Shown: positions 10,348 to 18,622 of the stretch, piece after piece
How positions within the stretch are numbered: position 1 is the stretch's first letter
Layout of the letters: the number at the start of each line of letters is the position of its first letter
NCBI GenBank assembly: GCA_016926475.1
Contig: JAFGON010000075.1
Location: 1-38,777, forward strand
DNA length: 38,777 bases
Source: a candidate division WOR-3 bacterium
GTDB taxonomy: Bacteria; SDB-A
Reading direction: 5' to 3'
Made by a program: the position numbers and the translations under genes
The notes under the pieces: generated by a model
What the model was told of the DNA's origin: nothing
Seen by the model: only the letters and a program-made list of their open reading frames with translations
Databases searched by the model: none

Positions 10348-11688
10348 CCTGTTTTTTTTTTTAGCGCCTTCGTCAACCTGAGTATCGAAGGCGCATTTTC
10401 TTTTCCCGACAGTCTAAAACAGAAACTAGTCCGAACGGAAGACGTCGAATTAGCCGCAGAAGAAATTTTATCTTTTTATCTTTCAACCGGAAAACCTTAC
10501 GCGCGGGTATTCGTGGAAGAACTCGCGTTTGAAGAAAGCGGAATGTCGGTGAAATTCAAGGTCGAAGAGGGACCTTACGTGACGATAAAAGACGTCGTTT
10601 TCACCGGGAATCATTCAACTTCACAGCACTTCCTTTTGCTCGAATCCCGACTTCCAAGGTCGGATTTTTTATTTGACTCCAGAAGAATATCCCGGGCTAC
10701 AAATAATATAGACGAACTCGGTTTTTTGACGGTAAGCGAAAACCCCTACCTTGTCAACACGGGCAGAATCGAATACGCCTCACTCGTCATACCCGTAAAG
10801 TCCAGGAGGACTAACACTGTCTCGGGTTCATTTTTTGTTTTGCCCCAAACCAACGCGACAGGCGGCAAAATCTACGCCACCATCAAAAACATAGCCGGGT
10901 CAGGACATTCTTTGTCTGTCAACTGGGAAAAACCCGACGAAAAAAAGACTCTTTTGGCCCTTTCCTCCAAAGTCTTATGGCTTTTCTCAAGACCTTTGGA
11001 CGCCGAAGCAGGACTATCAATACGAAGGGACGAACAGTCAGACAGGCTTACCGCAGAAATCAAATTGTATTACAACTTGCAATACGCCAGTATATACAGC
11101 GGTTTGGAATACCTGGATTTTTCGTCAACCAACGGACGCTGGGAAACGTACAGAAACGTCAGCGGCGTTGTTTGCGATTTTATCGACTACAAAAAAAACC
11201 CGTCACGTGGTTTTTTGGGAAAACTTGAGGTCAAAAACGGCTCTTTGACTTCCAACAGCGTCAACTATTACGATTTTTCTTTCACCCTATCCGCAGAGAC
11301 TTTCTTGCCATTGAAACCTTTCACGCTAAGACTTGCATCGACAACTCAAGCCATATTGACAGACGCCGACCTGGAAGATTTGAAAATACTGTACGGAGGC
11401 GAAAACGGCCCAAGGGGTTTTTTAAACGAGAGTATATCGGCGAGAAAAGGATCGATATTTGTTGTTGAACCCCGCGTTCTGACCGGCAAGACAAGTCATG
11501 TAATGCTGTTCTACGAATTCTTCTTGTACGAAGACACGCAGAAAGAAGTGGAAAGGGAACACAGTTTCGGAGCCGGGTTTTCTCTGGGTACAAACGAAGC
11601 TGTTTTAAAAATATACATAGCCGGCAACCCCAAGATTGAAAGTTACAGAGACGCCGTCTTCTACGCCGACGTCTCCTACGATTTCTGA
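10328..11688 (+). CDS. Omp85/BamA-like outer-membrane protein, frameshifted at T11
   Basis: The frame ending at 11688 encodes a POTRA-like part (TGKPYARVFVEEL, FKVEEGPYVTIKDVVFTGN) and a beta-barrel with the Omp85 loop motif YGGENGPRGF and a C-terminal Phe (YADVSYDF). Relatives insert or export outer-membrane proteins. In this frame the first usable start is a GTG at 10513, inside the POTRA region, with no signal peptide; upstream codons stay open to a TAG at 10345-10347. The ATG at 10328, in another frame, encodes MHLCVSSLFFF and reaches 11 T at 10352-10362, then stops at 10379. One extra T (or a -1 slip) would fuse it to FSAFVNLSIEGAFSFPDSLK, giving a complete signal peptide. An assembly error, slippage expression or a true mutation are all possible. 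The barrel is short, about 330 residues. Confidence 0.82.
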
Positions 11689-11694
11689 AAGTTT

Positions 11695-12000
11695 CTATTT
11701 ATGCCTTTTTGAGGAGTATTTCTCGTATTCTTTCTTCATCTGAGTTTGTATTTTTACGAAAGCGGAATTGAAACTCTCTTTCAAGTTCTTTTTCAGGGCT
11801 TTTGAATAGAACTCCTTGTTGTGGGAGTGGAGCGATATTTCCACCAACGTGTCAACTCCGCTTTTGTCGACGATCAACTTCGCGTTGTGTATTTCTTTAG
11901 CGAACTGTGTCAGTTTGTCCAGTTTTTTGTCAATCTTGTCCTGCATTTTGACGTATTCATCCTTCAGTTCTTCATTTCTGACCGTCACGGAGATTTTCAT
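11695..12000 (-). CDS. hpf: Ribosome hibernation promoting factor, HPF/RaiA family
   Basis: The 101-residue protein MKISVTVRNEELKDEYVKMQ... has the small beta-alpha fold pattern of HPF/YfiA: an N-terminal strand, a helix KIDKKLDKLTQFAKEI, paired strands with AKLIVDKS and LVEISLHSHNKEF, and a long Lys-rich C-terminal helix (AFVKIQTQMKKEYEKYSSKRHK). The family binds the 30S decoding region and stabilises idle ribosomes in stationary phase. It is the short form without the long C-terminal dimerisation domain. ATGs occur at 12015, 12003 and 12000; AAAGGAGG at 12012-12005 gives a 4-base spacing only for 12000. It follows nadB by 11 bases, and its ribosome site overlaps the nadB stop. Confidence 0.85.
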   Translation of the reverse strand: MKISVTVRNEELKDEYVKMQDKIDKKLDKLTQFAKEIHNAKLIVDKSGVDTLVEISLHSHNKEFYSKALKKNLKESFNSAFVKIQTQMKKEYEKYSSKRHK

Positions 12001-12011
12001 CATTCCTCCTT

Positions 12012-13568
12012 TCAAATTGACAATACAGTGTCCCGAGAAAATTCCTGCTTTGTTTGAGGGTAATCTTTTCTAAAGTGCAAACCCCTTGATTCTTCCCTCA
12101 AATAAGCGGATCGGATTATCAGATCTGATACGATGATCATGTTTCTAAGTTCGACTCCCGAAGCCGAGTATTCGCCGCTTTTATCACCGCCGAGAGAGGC
12201 TTTCATCTCCCCTAAAACCTCTTTTGCTTCATCGAGGTTTTCCTTCATCCTTACAATGCCGCAATTTTTCCACATGGTTCTTTTCAGTTTCATTTTCATG
12301 GTCTCGGCCTCGTCTTTTTTCTCCGAACAATCCATTTCGTCCATCTTTATTTCGCGGTTGTTCTGACCGCGTACGACCTCGTCCTCATTGAGAAGAAACC
12401 TAGCCGCCCTGTTTGAAAATACGAGCGTCTCGAGAAGCGAATTCGAAGCCAGTCTGTTTGCGCCGTGAACTCCGGAGAAAGCCGTCTCCCCCGAAGCGAA
12501 AAGGTTGGGGATTCCCGTCTGTCCGTTCAAATCAATTTTTACACCTCCACACATGTAATGAGCCGCAGGAACTACAGGTATGAACCCTTTTGACAGGTCG
12601 ACGTTTCTTTTGGTGCATTCTCCGTATATATGGGGAAATTTTGTTTTGAACTTTTCAAGAGAAATTTCTGAAATGTCAAGAAGGACGTGTTTGTCTCCTG
12701 TCTCTGTCATGTAGGAGTGTATAGCTCTCGCGACTATGTCTCTCGGAGCAAGAGACTCGAGTCTGTGGACTCCCTTCATGATCTCATCTCCCGAGATGGA
12801 TTTAATCACCGCCCCTTCTCCCCTAACCGCTTCGGATATCAGGAAAGAATTCATGCTTTCGTCCCTGTTCTCTTCGTACAAACTCGTGGGGTGAAATTGG
12901 ATGAATTCCATGTTGCAAATCTGAGCTCCGGCTCTGTAAGCCATAGCTATACCATCGCCGGTCGCTATTTTCGGGTTGGTCGTGAACTCGAATACCTGCC
13001 CGGCTCCGCCGGATGCTATCATCACAGCTTGAGCTCTTTCTTCTTTGAGAACTCTCTTATCCGGTAAAATGGTTTTTACTCCCTTGCACACGCCATTCTC
13101 CATGATAAGATCCACGACCATAGTCGTCTCTCTGAGTTCTATGTGGCTGTTGCTTTTGACGAGAGAAAGAAGGGTTTTTTCAATAGCGTTTCCAGTGCTG
13201 TCCTTAGCGTGCCATATCCTTCTTCTGGAATGCCCTCCCTCAAGCCAAAGTTCGGGTCCGCTGTTTGCCATCGAGAATTCGACCCCGAGAGAAAAAAGCC
13301 TCTCGACGAGAGAAGGGCCTTCTTCAACCATGACTTTGAGAGCTTCGAGATGGCAAAGCCCCTCACCCGCGGATACAGTGTCGTCAAAATGAAAGCTGAA
13401 CGAGTCGTCTTTGCCGTGAACAGCGGCTATGCCTCCCTGAGCAAAGTTTGTGTTGGCATCGATCCCCTCTTTTTTTGTCAGAATCAATACATCGTATTTC
13501 TTACTCGTTTCGAGGGCAAAATAGAGACCGGCGAGTCCAGAGCCGATAACTAATATCTTTTTCCTCAC
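12012..13568 (-). CDS. nadB: L-aspartate oxidase
   Basis: NadB oxidises L-aspartate to iminoaspartate, the first step of de novo NAD synthesis; quinolinate synthase NadA then uses the product. The 518-residue protein has the FAD dinucleotide motif VIGSGLAGLYFALE at the N-terminus, TNFAQGGIAAV, HSRRRIWHAKDSTGNA, ASGGAGQVFEFTTNP, MEFIQFHPTSLY, ISEAVRGEGA, and the family ending HYMCGGVKIDLNGQT, LFASGETAFSGVHGANRLASNSLLE. This distinguishes it from succinate dehydrogenase flavoproteins by length and tail. The likely start is GTG at 13568, which overlaps the upstream TGA by four bases and is 7 bases after GGAG; a TTG at 13571 is the alternative. nadA and nadC are not in this window. Confidence 0.94.
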   Translation of the reverse strand: MRKKILVIGSGLAGLYFALETSKKYDVLILTKKEGIDANTNFAQGGIAAVHGKDDSFSFHFDDTVSAGEGLCHLEALKVMVEEGPSLVERLFSLGVEFSMANSGPELWLEGGHSRRRIWHAKDSTGNAIEKTLLSLVKSNSHIELRETTMVVDLIMENGVCKGVKTILPDKRVLKEERAQAVMIASGGAGQVFEFTTNPKIATGDGIAMAYRAGAQICNMEFIQFHPTSLYEENRDESMNSFLISEAVRGEGAVIKSISGDEIMKGVHRLESLAPRDIVARAIHSYMTETGDKHVLLDISEISLEKFKTKFPHIYGECTKRNVDLSKGFIPVVPAAHYMCGGVKIDLNGQTGIPNLFASGETAFSGVHGANRLASNSLLETLVFSNRAARFLLNEDEVVRGQNNREIKMDEMDCSEKKDEAETMKMKLKRTMWKNCGIVRMKENLDEAKEVLGEMKASLGGDKSGEYSASGVELRNMIIVSDLIIRSAYLREESRGLHFRKDYPQTKQEFSRDTVLSI

Positions 13569-14812
13569 CAAATATCTCCGATATTCTCATTCGTGTACTT
13601 CTCCCAGTTTGGATGATTTGTCTCGTTGGGGTCGTTTGAATAGACCAGTTCGAAAACTCCGTGTCCGGACATGTCGGCGAATACGTATTTCCTTCCGTAA
13701 CGCCAGTAAATCCATATTTCATTGGGGACATAGTGGTCGTCGGCAGGGATAATTTCGATTTCTTCGGGTTTTCCGTTTTGAATGTATATTCTGCCCCTGT
13801 CCGATTCAGAACCTGTTTCAAAACCGCTTGAATAATGCTCTTCAGCGTAGTCCATTCTCTCGGCGAAAAGTTCGAGTTCTTCGTTGATGGGTGTCATGGG
13901 GTTAGGGTCTCTTGTGGACCAGAAAATTCTCGCCAGGTTGTCTTTTGCCTCTTCTTCGAGTATTTCATAGACCTGCAGTTGGTTCACTGTTAAAAGCATC
14001 TCAATCCTGGTGTAATACTTCTGGGCTAAATCCGACATTTCCATCTGGACAGTCTCCTGTGCTATGTCGACAGGCTGCCAGTTTACCGAAAATTTTTCGG
14101 TTCTCTCCACGCCGTTTAGGTAAATTTTAAACGTGTAGTCTCCGTCTTCGAAGTCTCCTATAGGCACGTTTATGACTTTTCCGACATAACCGCCGCTTTC
14201 GACATCGCCGATAAATGAAGTGTATTTCCACACCTCATTCTCCTCGCTATCCAAAACCGAAGAAATGACGTTGATCGAATCTGTTTGAGGATAGACTTCG
14301 TAATAAACAATGAGTTTAGGATTTACAACAGTCATCTCCCTGTCGAAAAGAGGGTAAATCAAAAGTCCGTTTTTTACCAAAAATCCGGAATCAGAAGACG
14401 CGGAAACGCTTTTGGAGAGAAAAATATCAGAGAGCGGAGTCCCTTGTTCCAGAGGCGAAGCTCTGAAAGAAATTCTGCCCTCCCTGGTGCCCATAGTCTC
14501 TGTGAGAGTTATCTTAAGAGTATATGCCTGGGTGAGGTCAATTGAAAAATTGTCCAGCGCCGAGTAATCCGTGCCTGTGGAGGGTATCTCCAAGGGCCAC
14601 GATGTCGACATTCTCGTGCTGTCATTTTCGTCAACTACATCGAGATTTAAATTCACCGAGCTGTATAAAGGGTTGGATGGAACATTTATATACATCTCCA
14701 GCCATGTCACACCAGATCTGTCAAGATACCTTGAAGTTTGAACGTAAAACCTTATATCGCCTTCGGATACAAATAGGCTGCTAATTATAGTCAAAATAAT
14801 CGCGCCAAACAT
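13565..14812 (-). CDS. GWxTD-domain protein with degenerate signature, exported
   Basis: This 415-residue protein has an N-terminal signal (MFGAIILTIISSLFVSEGD) and beta-rich repeats, then a C-terminal domain like the GWxTD family: YAEEHYSSGFETGSESDRGRIYIQNGKPEEIE, followed by EIWIYWRYGRKYVFADMSG. The defining GWxTD here reads GSESD, so Trp and Thr are both lost while the flanking DRGRIY and GKPxEIE remain. Function of the family is unknown. It overlaps the 3' end of the neighbouring GWxTD gene by 32 bases and its stop overlaps the nadB start. A purine-rich GGGGGTGG lies just upstream of the ATG. The two proteins align only in their C-terminal domains by eye, so this is an old paralogous pair, perhaps acting together in the periplasm. 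Confidence 0.85.
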   Translation of the reverse strand: MFGAIILTIISSLFVSEGDIRFYVQTSRYLDRSGVTWLEMYINVPSNPLYSSVNLNLDVVDENDSTRMSTSWPLEIPSTGTDYSALDNFSIDLTQAYTLKITLTETMGTREGRISFRASPLEQGTPLSDIFLSKSVSASSDSGFLVKNGLLIYPLFDREMTVVNPKLIVYYEVYPQTDSINVISSVLDSEENEVWKYTSFIGDVESGGYVGKVINVPIGDFEDGDYTFKIYLNGVERTEKFSVNWQPVDIAQETVQMEMSDLAQKYYTRIEMLLTVNQLQVYEILEEEAKDNLARIFWSTRDPNPMTPINEELELFAERMDYAEEHYSSGFETGSESDRGRIYIQNGKPEEIEIIPADDHYVPNEIWIYWRYGRKYVFADMSGHGVFELVYSNDPNETNHPNWEKYTNENIGDIW

Positions 14813-15935
14813 CGAGCCACCCCCTAGGTTCAGTTAATTCATAGTTTCCTATCAAATGCTCATCGACAAAAGTAAATTTCAGGCCTCTGGAATAATAGTA
14901 CCAGATCTGAAACGGTCTTGTTTCAAGTTGGAATGAATAATCTTCGATTTCATCGGGCAAACCAAGAAGAACATAGATTCTTCCCCTGTCTGTTTTCCAC
15001 CCTTTTGTGCCTTCGACGAACCTCTCGTCAGCGAATTCTATTCTTCTGTAATAGATCTCCATAACCTCGTTTCTTTCTGAAGACGGCGTCGGGTCGTGTC
15101 CACCCCAGAATTCGTTTAAAAAAGCCGCTTTATCCTCGATACTCTTCCGCGATAAAATTTGGAGCTGGTTAGGAGGTACGGCGAAAACGAGTTCCTCCAC
15201 CATCTTCTCGGTCATCACGGAATCGAGATACTCTCGGTTTATTACCCTGATGGTTCTTCTCGTAGTGTCGAGTCCGTTGGAGAAAGAGACAATGTAAAAT
15301 CCAGTGTCTTTCGGAGCTGTAAAAGTATGTCTGAAGATATCCTGTCCAAGGAGCGTGGAAGTTTCACACTGTTCGGTTTCTATTTGAACCGAACCCCGGG
15401 AAAGAGAAAAGATGCAAGGATCTATAACGGACGACGAGTATATATCGTATCTCTCCCCGTATCCCAACTCGTCTCCAAAGACTATTGAGTCATCCTTCAT
15501 AATCAATATTTCTCCGACGGTTCTGACAGGGTTATCAAGTGATACGAACAACTGACTTTTTTTGCAGGAGTTTACGTCCGAAAAGGTGACGCCTATTTTC
15601 CCGGCGTTGAAATCTTCGACGTAGAATGAAAATGAGTAATCATCTGTGACTGAACGCATCAGCGTTTTCATGTATTCCTGAAGATGCCAGTCTCTTTGAA
15701 CTATTTCACCCTGAACGACTTCACCTTTTTCATCGAAGACTTCAATTACAAGCCTGTATGTCGCTTTCCAAAGCGAATCATCCCTGAGAAAGATCAAATC
15801 GTTTGAGCTGACCCTGAAAAACACGAGGAAAGATAATTTATCTTCACTTGGTTCTCTGTATATCTGGAATCCGGTTCCGTATATATCTAAAGCCGAAAAT
15901 AAAATTAGCGATAAAAACAACGCTTTAAATCTCAC
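14781..15935 (-). CDS. GWxTD-domain protein, exported
   Basis: The 384-residue product starts from GTG at 15935 with a cleavable signal (MRFKALFLSLILFSALDIYG). Residues about 260-384 carry the GWxTD domain with an intact signature: YRRIEFADERFVEGTKGWKTDRGRIYVLLGLPDEIE, then FQIWYYYSRGLKFTFVDEH. The N-terminal two thirds are beta-rich and carry no motif I know. GWxTD proteins occur in several diderm phyla, and their role is not known; an extracytoplasmic location is inferred from the signal. It is the first gene of a minus-strand run of two GWxTD genes, nadB and hpf, with overlapping ends that imply one message. Confidence 0.9.
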   Translation of the reverse strand: MRFKALFLSLILFSALDIYGTGFQIYREPSEDKLSFLVFFRVSSNDLIFLRDDSLWKATYRLVIEVFDEKGEVVQGEIVQRDWHLQEYMKTLMRSVTDDYSFSFYVEDFNAGKIGVTFSDVNSCKKSQLFVSLDNPVRTVGEILIMKDDSIVFGDELGYGERYDIYSSSVIDPCIFSLSRGSVQIETEQCETSTLLGQDIFRHTFTAPKDTGFYIVSFSNGLDTTRRTIRVINREYLDSVMTEKMVEELVFAVPPNQLQILSRKSIEDKAAFLNEFWGGHDPTPSSERNEVMEIYYRRIEFADERFVEGTKGWKTDRGRIYVLLGLPDEIEDYSFQLETRPFQIWYYYSRGLKFTFVDEHLIGNYELTEPRGWLDVWRDYFDYN

Positions 15936-15987
15936 AACTTATTTTACCCTATATTCATTCTGTTTTGGATAGAAATATTTCTGAACC

Positions 15988-17109
15988 CTAAAAACCTTTT
16001 TTCAAGCAAAATCTTCCGATTTCATCACAGACCATGTTTACATCATCATCTTCCAGTTCAGGATAAATTGGAAGAGACAAAAGCCTTTCCCCTGCTTCTT
16101 CCGCCACCTGGAAATCCCCCTTTCTGTGCCACAAGTATTTGTATGCTTCCAGCCGATGCAGCGGAAAAGGGTAATGAACGCCTGTCTGTATCCCATTTTC
16201 GTTTAAATAACCGGCAAGTTCGTCTCTTTTGGAATGCTGGATGGCGAATATATGATAGGCAGGTAAGCCGTCTTCACCCGGGGACTGGGTCCAGACACCA
16301 AGAGATGAAAGTCTTTCTCTGTAAATATCCGCTATGTCTCTTCTTCTTTGGACCCAACGATCCAAGTGTTTTAATTTAACGCTCAAAACCGCCGCCTGAA
16401 TTCCGTCGAGTCTTTCGTTGAACCCCTCCAGGGAGTGGGTGTATTTTCCCTCTCTGCCGTGATTCCCAAGTTTTCTTATGTATGCTTCGGATTGATCCGA
16501 GTCGGTGACTACGGCTCCAGCATCGCCGTATGCGCCTAAATTTTTTCCCGGATAAAAACTGAAGCAAGCGCAGTCTCCAAATTCCCCCGAAACCTTTTCT
16601 TCTGCCTGTAAATTCATCCTAGCTCCGTGACTTTGACAGCAGTCCCATACAACTTTCAGCCCTTTTTCCTCCGCGGTTTTCTTGATGCTTTCGACGTCGG
16701 CGATCTTGCCGAACAGGTCCACGGGAATTACCGCCTGGACGTTTTTCACACAAGAAAGTTTTTCTACATCCATGAGCAAATCTTCTTTTTTTACGTCCAC
16801 GAGAACTACCTCGGCGCCTGCCCATGTCACGGCTTCTGCCGTCGCTATAAAAGTCATCGCTGGAAGAGCTACTCTGTGACCTTTTCCTATGCCCTGGCTT
16901 TTAAGGGCTAAAAAAAGAGCTGCGGTTCCGTTGGCTGTGCCTATAGTGTGTTTTCTTTTGGTGTAAACAGAAAACCCCTTTTCAAATTCTTCGAGATATC
17001 TGCCTCCGACAAAAGCTGAATCCCGAATCACCGAAAATAAAGCGCGGTCAATATCTTCTTTTATCGAATTATACTGAGTGTTCAAATCGAGAAATTTAAT
17101 TTTTTTCAT
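15988..17109 (-). CDS. DegT/DnrJ/EryC1/StrS sugar aminotransferase
   Basis: The 373-residue protein is a PLP enzyme of the sugar aminotransferase group that makes amino sugars from keto-sugar nucleotides. Motifs: FLDLNTQYNSIKEDID at the N-terminus, GTANGTAALFLAL, ALPAMTFIATAEAV, WDCCQSHGA (D156, Q159; most relatives read DAAQAHGA), SFYPGKNLGAYGDAGAVVT with the PLP lysine K189, and NERLDGIQAAVL. A GGAGG ribosome site lies just before the ATG. It is divergent from a polyprenyl-phosphate sugar transferase gene, which supports a role in surface polysaccharide precursor synthesis. With the WlbA/WbpB-like dehydrogenase at 25881 it could be the WbpE partner of a 2,3-diamino sugar pathway, but they are not adjacent. 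Confidence 0.9.
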   Translation of the reverse strand: MKKIKFLDLNTQYNSIKEDIDRALFSVIRDSAFVGGRYLEEFEKGFSVYTKRKHTIGTANGTAALFLALKSQGIGKGHRVALPAMTFIATAEAVTWAGAEVVLVDVKKEDLLMDVEKLSCVKNVQAVIPVDLFGKIADVESIKKTAEEKGLKVVWDCCQSHGARMNLQAEEKVSGEFGDCACFSFYPGKNLGAYGDAGAVVTDSDQSEAYIRKLGNHGREGKYTHSLEGFNERLDGIQAAVLSVKLKHLDRWVQRRRDIADIYRERLSSLGVWTQSPGEDGLPAYHIFAIQHSKRDELAGYLNENGIQTGVHYPFPLHRLEAYKYLWHRKGDFQVAEEAGERLLSLPIYPELEDDDVNMVCDEIGRFCLKKGF

Positions 17110-17166
17110 TCCCCCTCCAGTGATATAATAATTAGTTGTTCAACAATTGATTGGAATTGATCTATA
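17110..17166. promoter_or_regulatory. Divergent promoter region with small palindrome
   Basis: The 57 bases separating the aminotransferase and sugar transferase starts are AT-rich. They hold TATAAT at 17124-17129 in plus orientation and the palindrome TTGTT-C-AACAA at 17136-17146. No matching -35 hexamer is clear, so the promoter assignment is weak. The palindrome could be an operator for both genes. Confidence 0.3.
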
Positions 17167-18612
17167 ATGACAAGACAAAGAGCTATAAAGTATAAATACG
17201 ATCTCCTCCTTATAGATTTGATCTCGTTGAATTTTTCTTTCGCCTCAGCGCAAATAGCAAGGTTTTCAGGGTTTATTAAACCACAAGTGGCTTTATTCGG
17301 TCAAATACATATATCCGTCAATTTGATCGTCTTTTTCTTCTTCTCTCTGTTCGCCGTTTTCATTTTTCACCTTTTCGGTTTGTATAAAATTCAAATGCTC
17401 ACCAACCGTTTCGGCCACACGTTGGGCCTACTTCAGGCTCTTTTCACCTCAGCTATCTTTTATGCATTCCTCAACTACATCACCAAATTGAACTATCATT
17501 TCACCGACAGCAGGCTCGTACTCATCTATTGGCCTTCTTTCTCCCTCGTCCTGCTGATTATTTTGAGGGTTTTTTTCTACCCGATTTTTCACAGGTATGT
17601 TTCAAAAGTACCATTCAACAAAAGGAGAATGCTCGTCATAGGAGACGCCGATATAGTGGCAAAATGCGTGACGTACCTTGAAAAAAACCAAGCTTACGGA
17701 TGTCAGGTAGTAGCCGCCCTCAAGATCAAAGACGAAGACGGAAAACACGAAGATTTGGAGATTTATTCTTTTGAAAAAGCTTCGGACATAATAGACAAAT
17801 TCGCGCCTACCGACCTTTTTGTGGCTCTGAGGGACACATCGACAAAAAACGCTATATCTATAATTTCAAAGCTTCACCCTTCAATAAAGAACATTGAATT
17901 CACCTCCCTTCAATACGAAAGGCTGGCGACCTTTATCAGAACAGACAAATATTGCGATATACCGGTATTCTCTCTCGGAATGTCTCCTTATTTCTTCTGG
18001 TACAAATATTTTAAAAGAGCCGCGGACCTATTTTTATCACTTTTTATAATAGCCCTATCACTTCCTCTTTTAGCGACGTTATGGGCTTTGATAAAAATTT
18101 CCTCAGACGGTCCGGGTATAATATCCCAGCCGAGGGTGGGGAAAAATGGCAAGCGTTTCAATTTTTACAAGTTCAGGACCATGCGGCTTTCAGAAAAAAA
18201 ATCCGCCGAGAAAAGAAACGACGCCTACATAGAAGCTATTGAAAATGAAAACAATGTCATCAGCAAAATCGTCGACAAAAAAAGAATAACTTGGATTGGG
18301 AGCTTTCTCAGAGCAACAGCCCTCGACGAAGTCCCCCAATTCTTCAACGTCCTCAAAAATGACATGAGCCTTGTCGGTCCAAGACCCTGCCTTTTATCGG
18401 AATACCTGGCTTATGACGACTGGCACAAAAAAAGATACTCAATAAAACCAGGTTGCACCGGCATCTGGCAGGTCTTGAAATCCAGGGGTCTGAGTTTTTC
18501 AGACACGATCCTGCTCGATTTGATTTACGCCCACAGCGTAAGCCCCTGGCTCGATTTACAGCTCGTATTGAACACCCTTTTGATAATGATCACAGGTTCA
18601 GCTGACAAATGA
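17167..18612 (+). CDS. Polyprenyl-phosphate sugar-1-phosphate transferase (WbaP/WcaJ-like)
   Basis: It is the initiating enzyme of surface polysaccharide repeat-unit synthesis, moving a sugar phosphate from a nucleotide sugar to undecaprenyl phosphate. The 481-residue protein has four to five N-terminal membrane segments (to about residue 145), a Rossmann-like central part (RRMLVIGDADIVAKCVTYLE), a further membrane segment after FKRAADLFLSLFIIALSLPLL, and the catalytic domain: GPGIISQPRVGKNGKRFNFYKFRTM, RATALDEVPQFFNVLKNDMSLVGPRP, YSIKPGCTGIWQV. Length and motifs match the large bacterial polyisoprenyl-phosphate hexose transferases. The sugar cannot be told. It is divergent from the amino-sugar aminotransferase, and purH follows 10 bases after its stop, so the purine gene may be read from the same message. 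Confidence 0.92.
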   Translation: MTRQRAIKYKYDLLLIDLISLNFSFASAQIARFSGFIKPQVALFGQIHISVNLIVFFFFSLFAVFIFHLFGLYKIQMLTNRFGHTLGLLQALFTSAIFYAFLNYITKLNYHFTDSRLVLIYWPSFSLVLLIILRVFFYPIFHRYVSKVPFNKRRMLVIGDADIVAKCVTYLEKNQAYGCQVVAALKIKDEDGKHEDLEIYSFEKASDIIDKFAPTDLFVALRDTSTKNAISIISKLHPSIKNIEFTSLQYERLATFIRTDKYCDIPVFSLGMSPYFFWYKYFKRAADLFLSLFIIALSLPLLATLWALIKISSDGPGIISQPRVGKNGKRFNFYKFRTMRLSEKKSAEKRNDAYIEAIENENNVISKIVDKKRITWIGSFLRATALDEVPQFFNVLKNDMSLVGPRPCLLSEYLAYDDWHKKRYSIKPGCTGIWQVLKSRGLSFSDTILLDLIYAHSVSPWLDLQLVLNTLLIMITGSADK

Positions 18613-18622
18613 AAGGTTTAGT

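Noticed and set aside
12012-13568. Succinate dehydrogenase flavoprotein subunit
   Set aside because: Length, the lack of SdhB/SdhC neighbours and the tail motif GETAFSGVHGANRLASNSLLE fit L-aspartate oxidase.
17136-17146. LexA-type SOS box
   Set aside because: The short palindrome TTGTT-C-AACAA matches neither the CTGT-N8-ACAG nor the GAAC-N4-GTTC consensus, and the flanking genes are polysaccharide genes.
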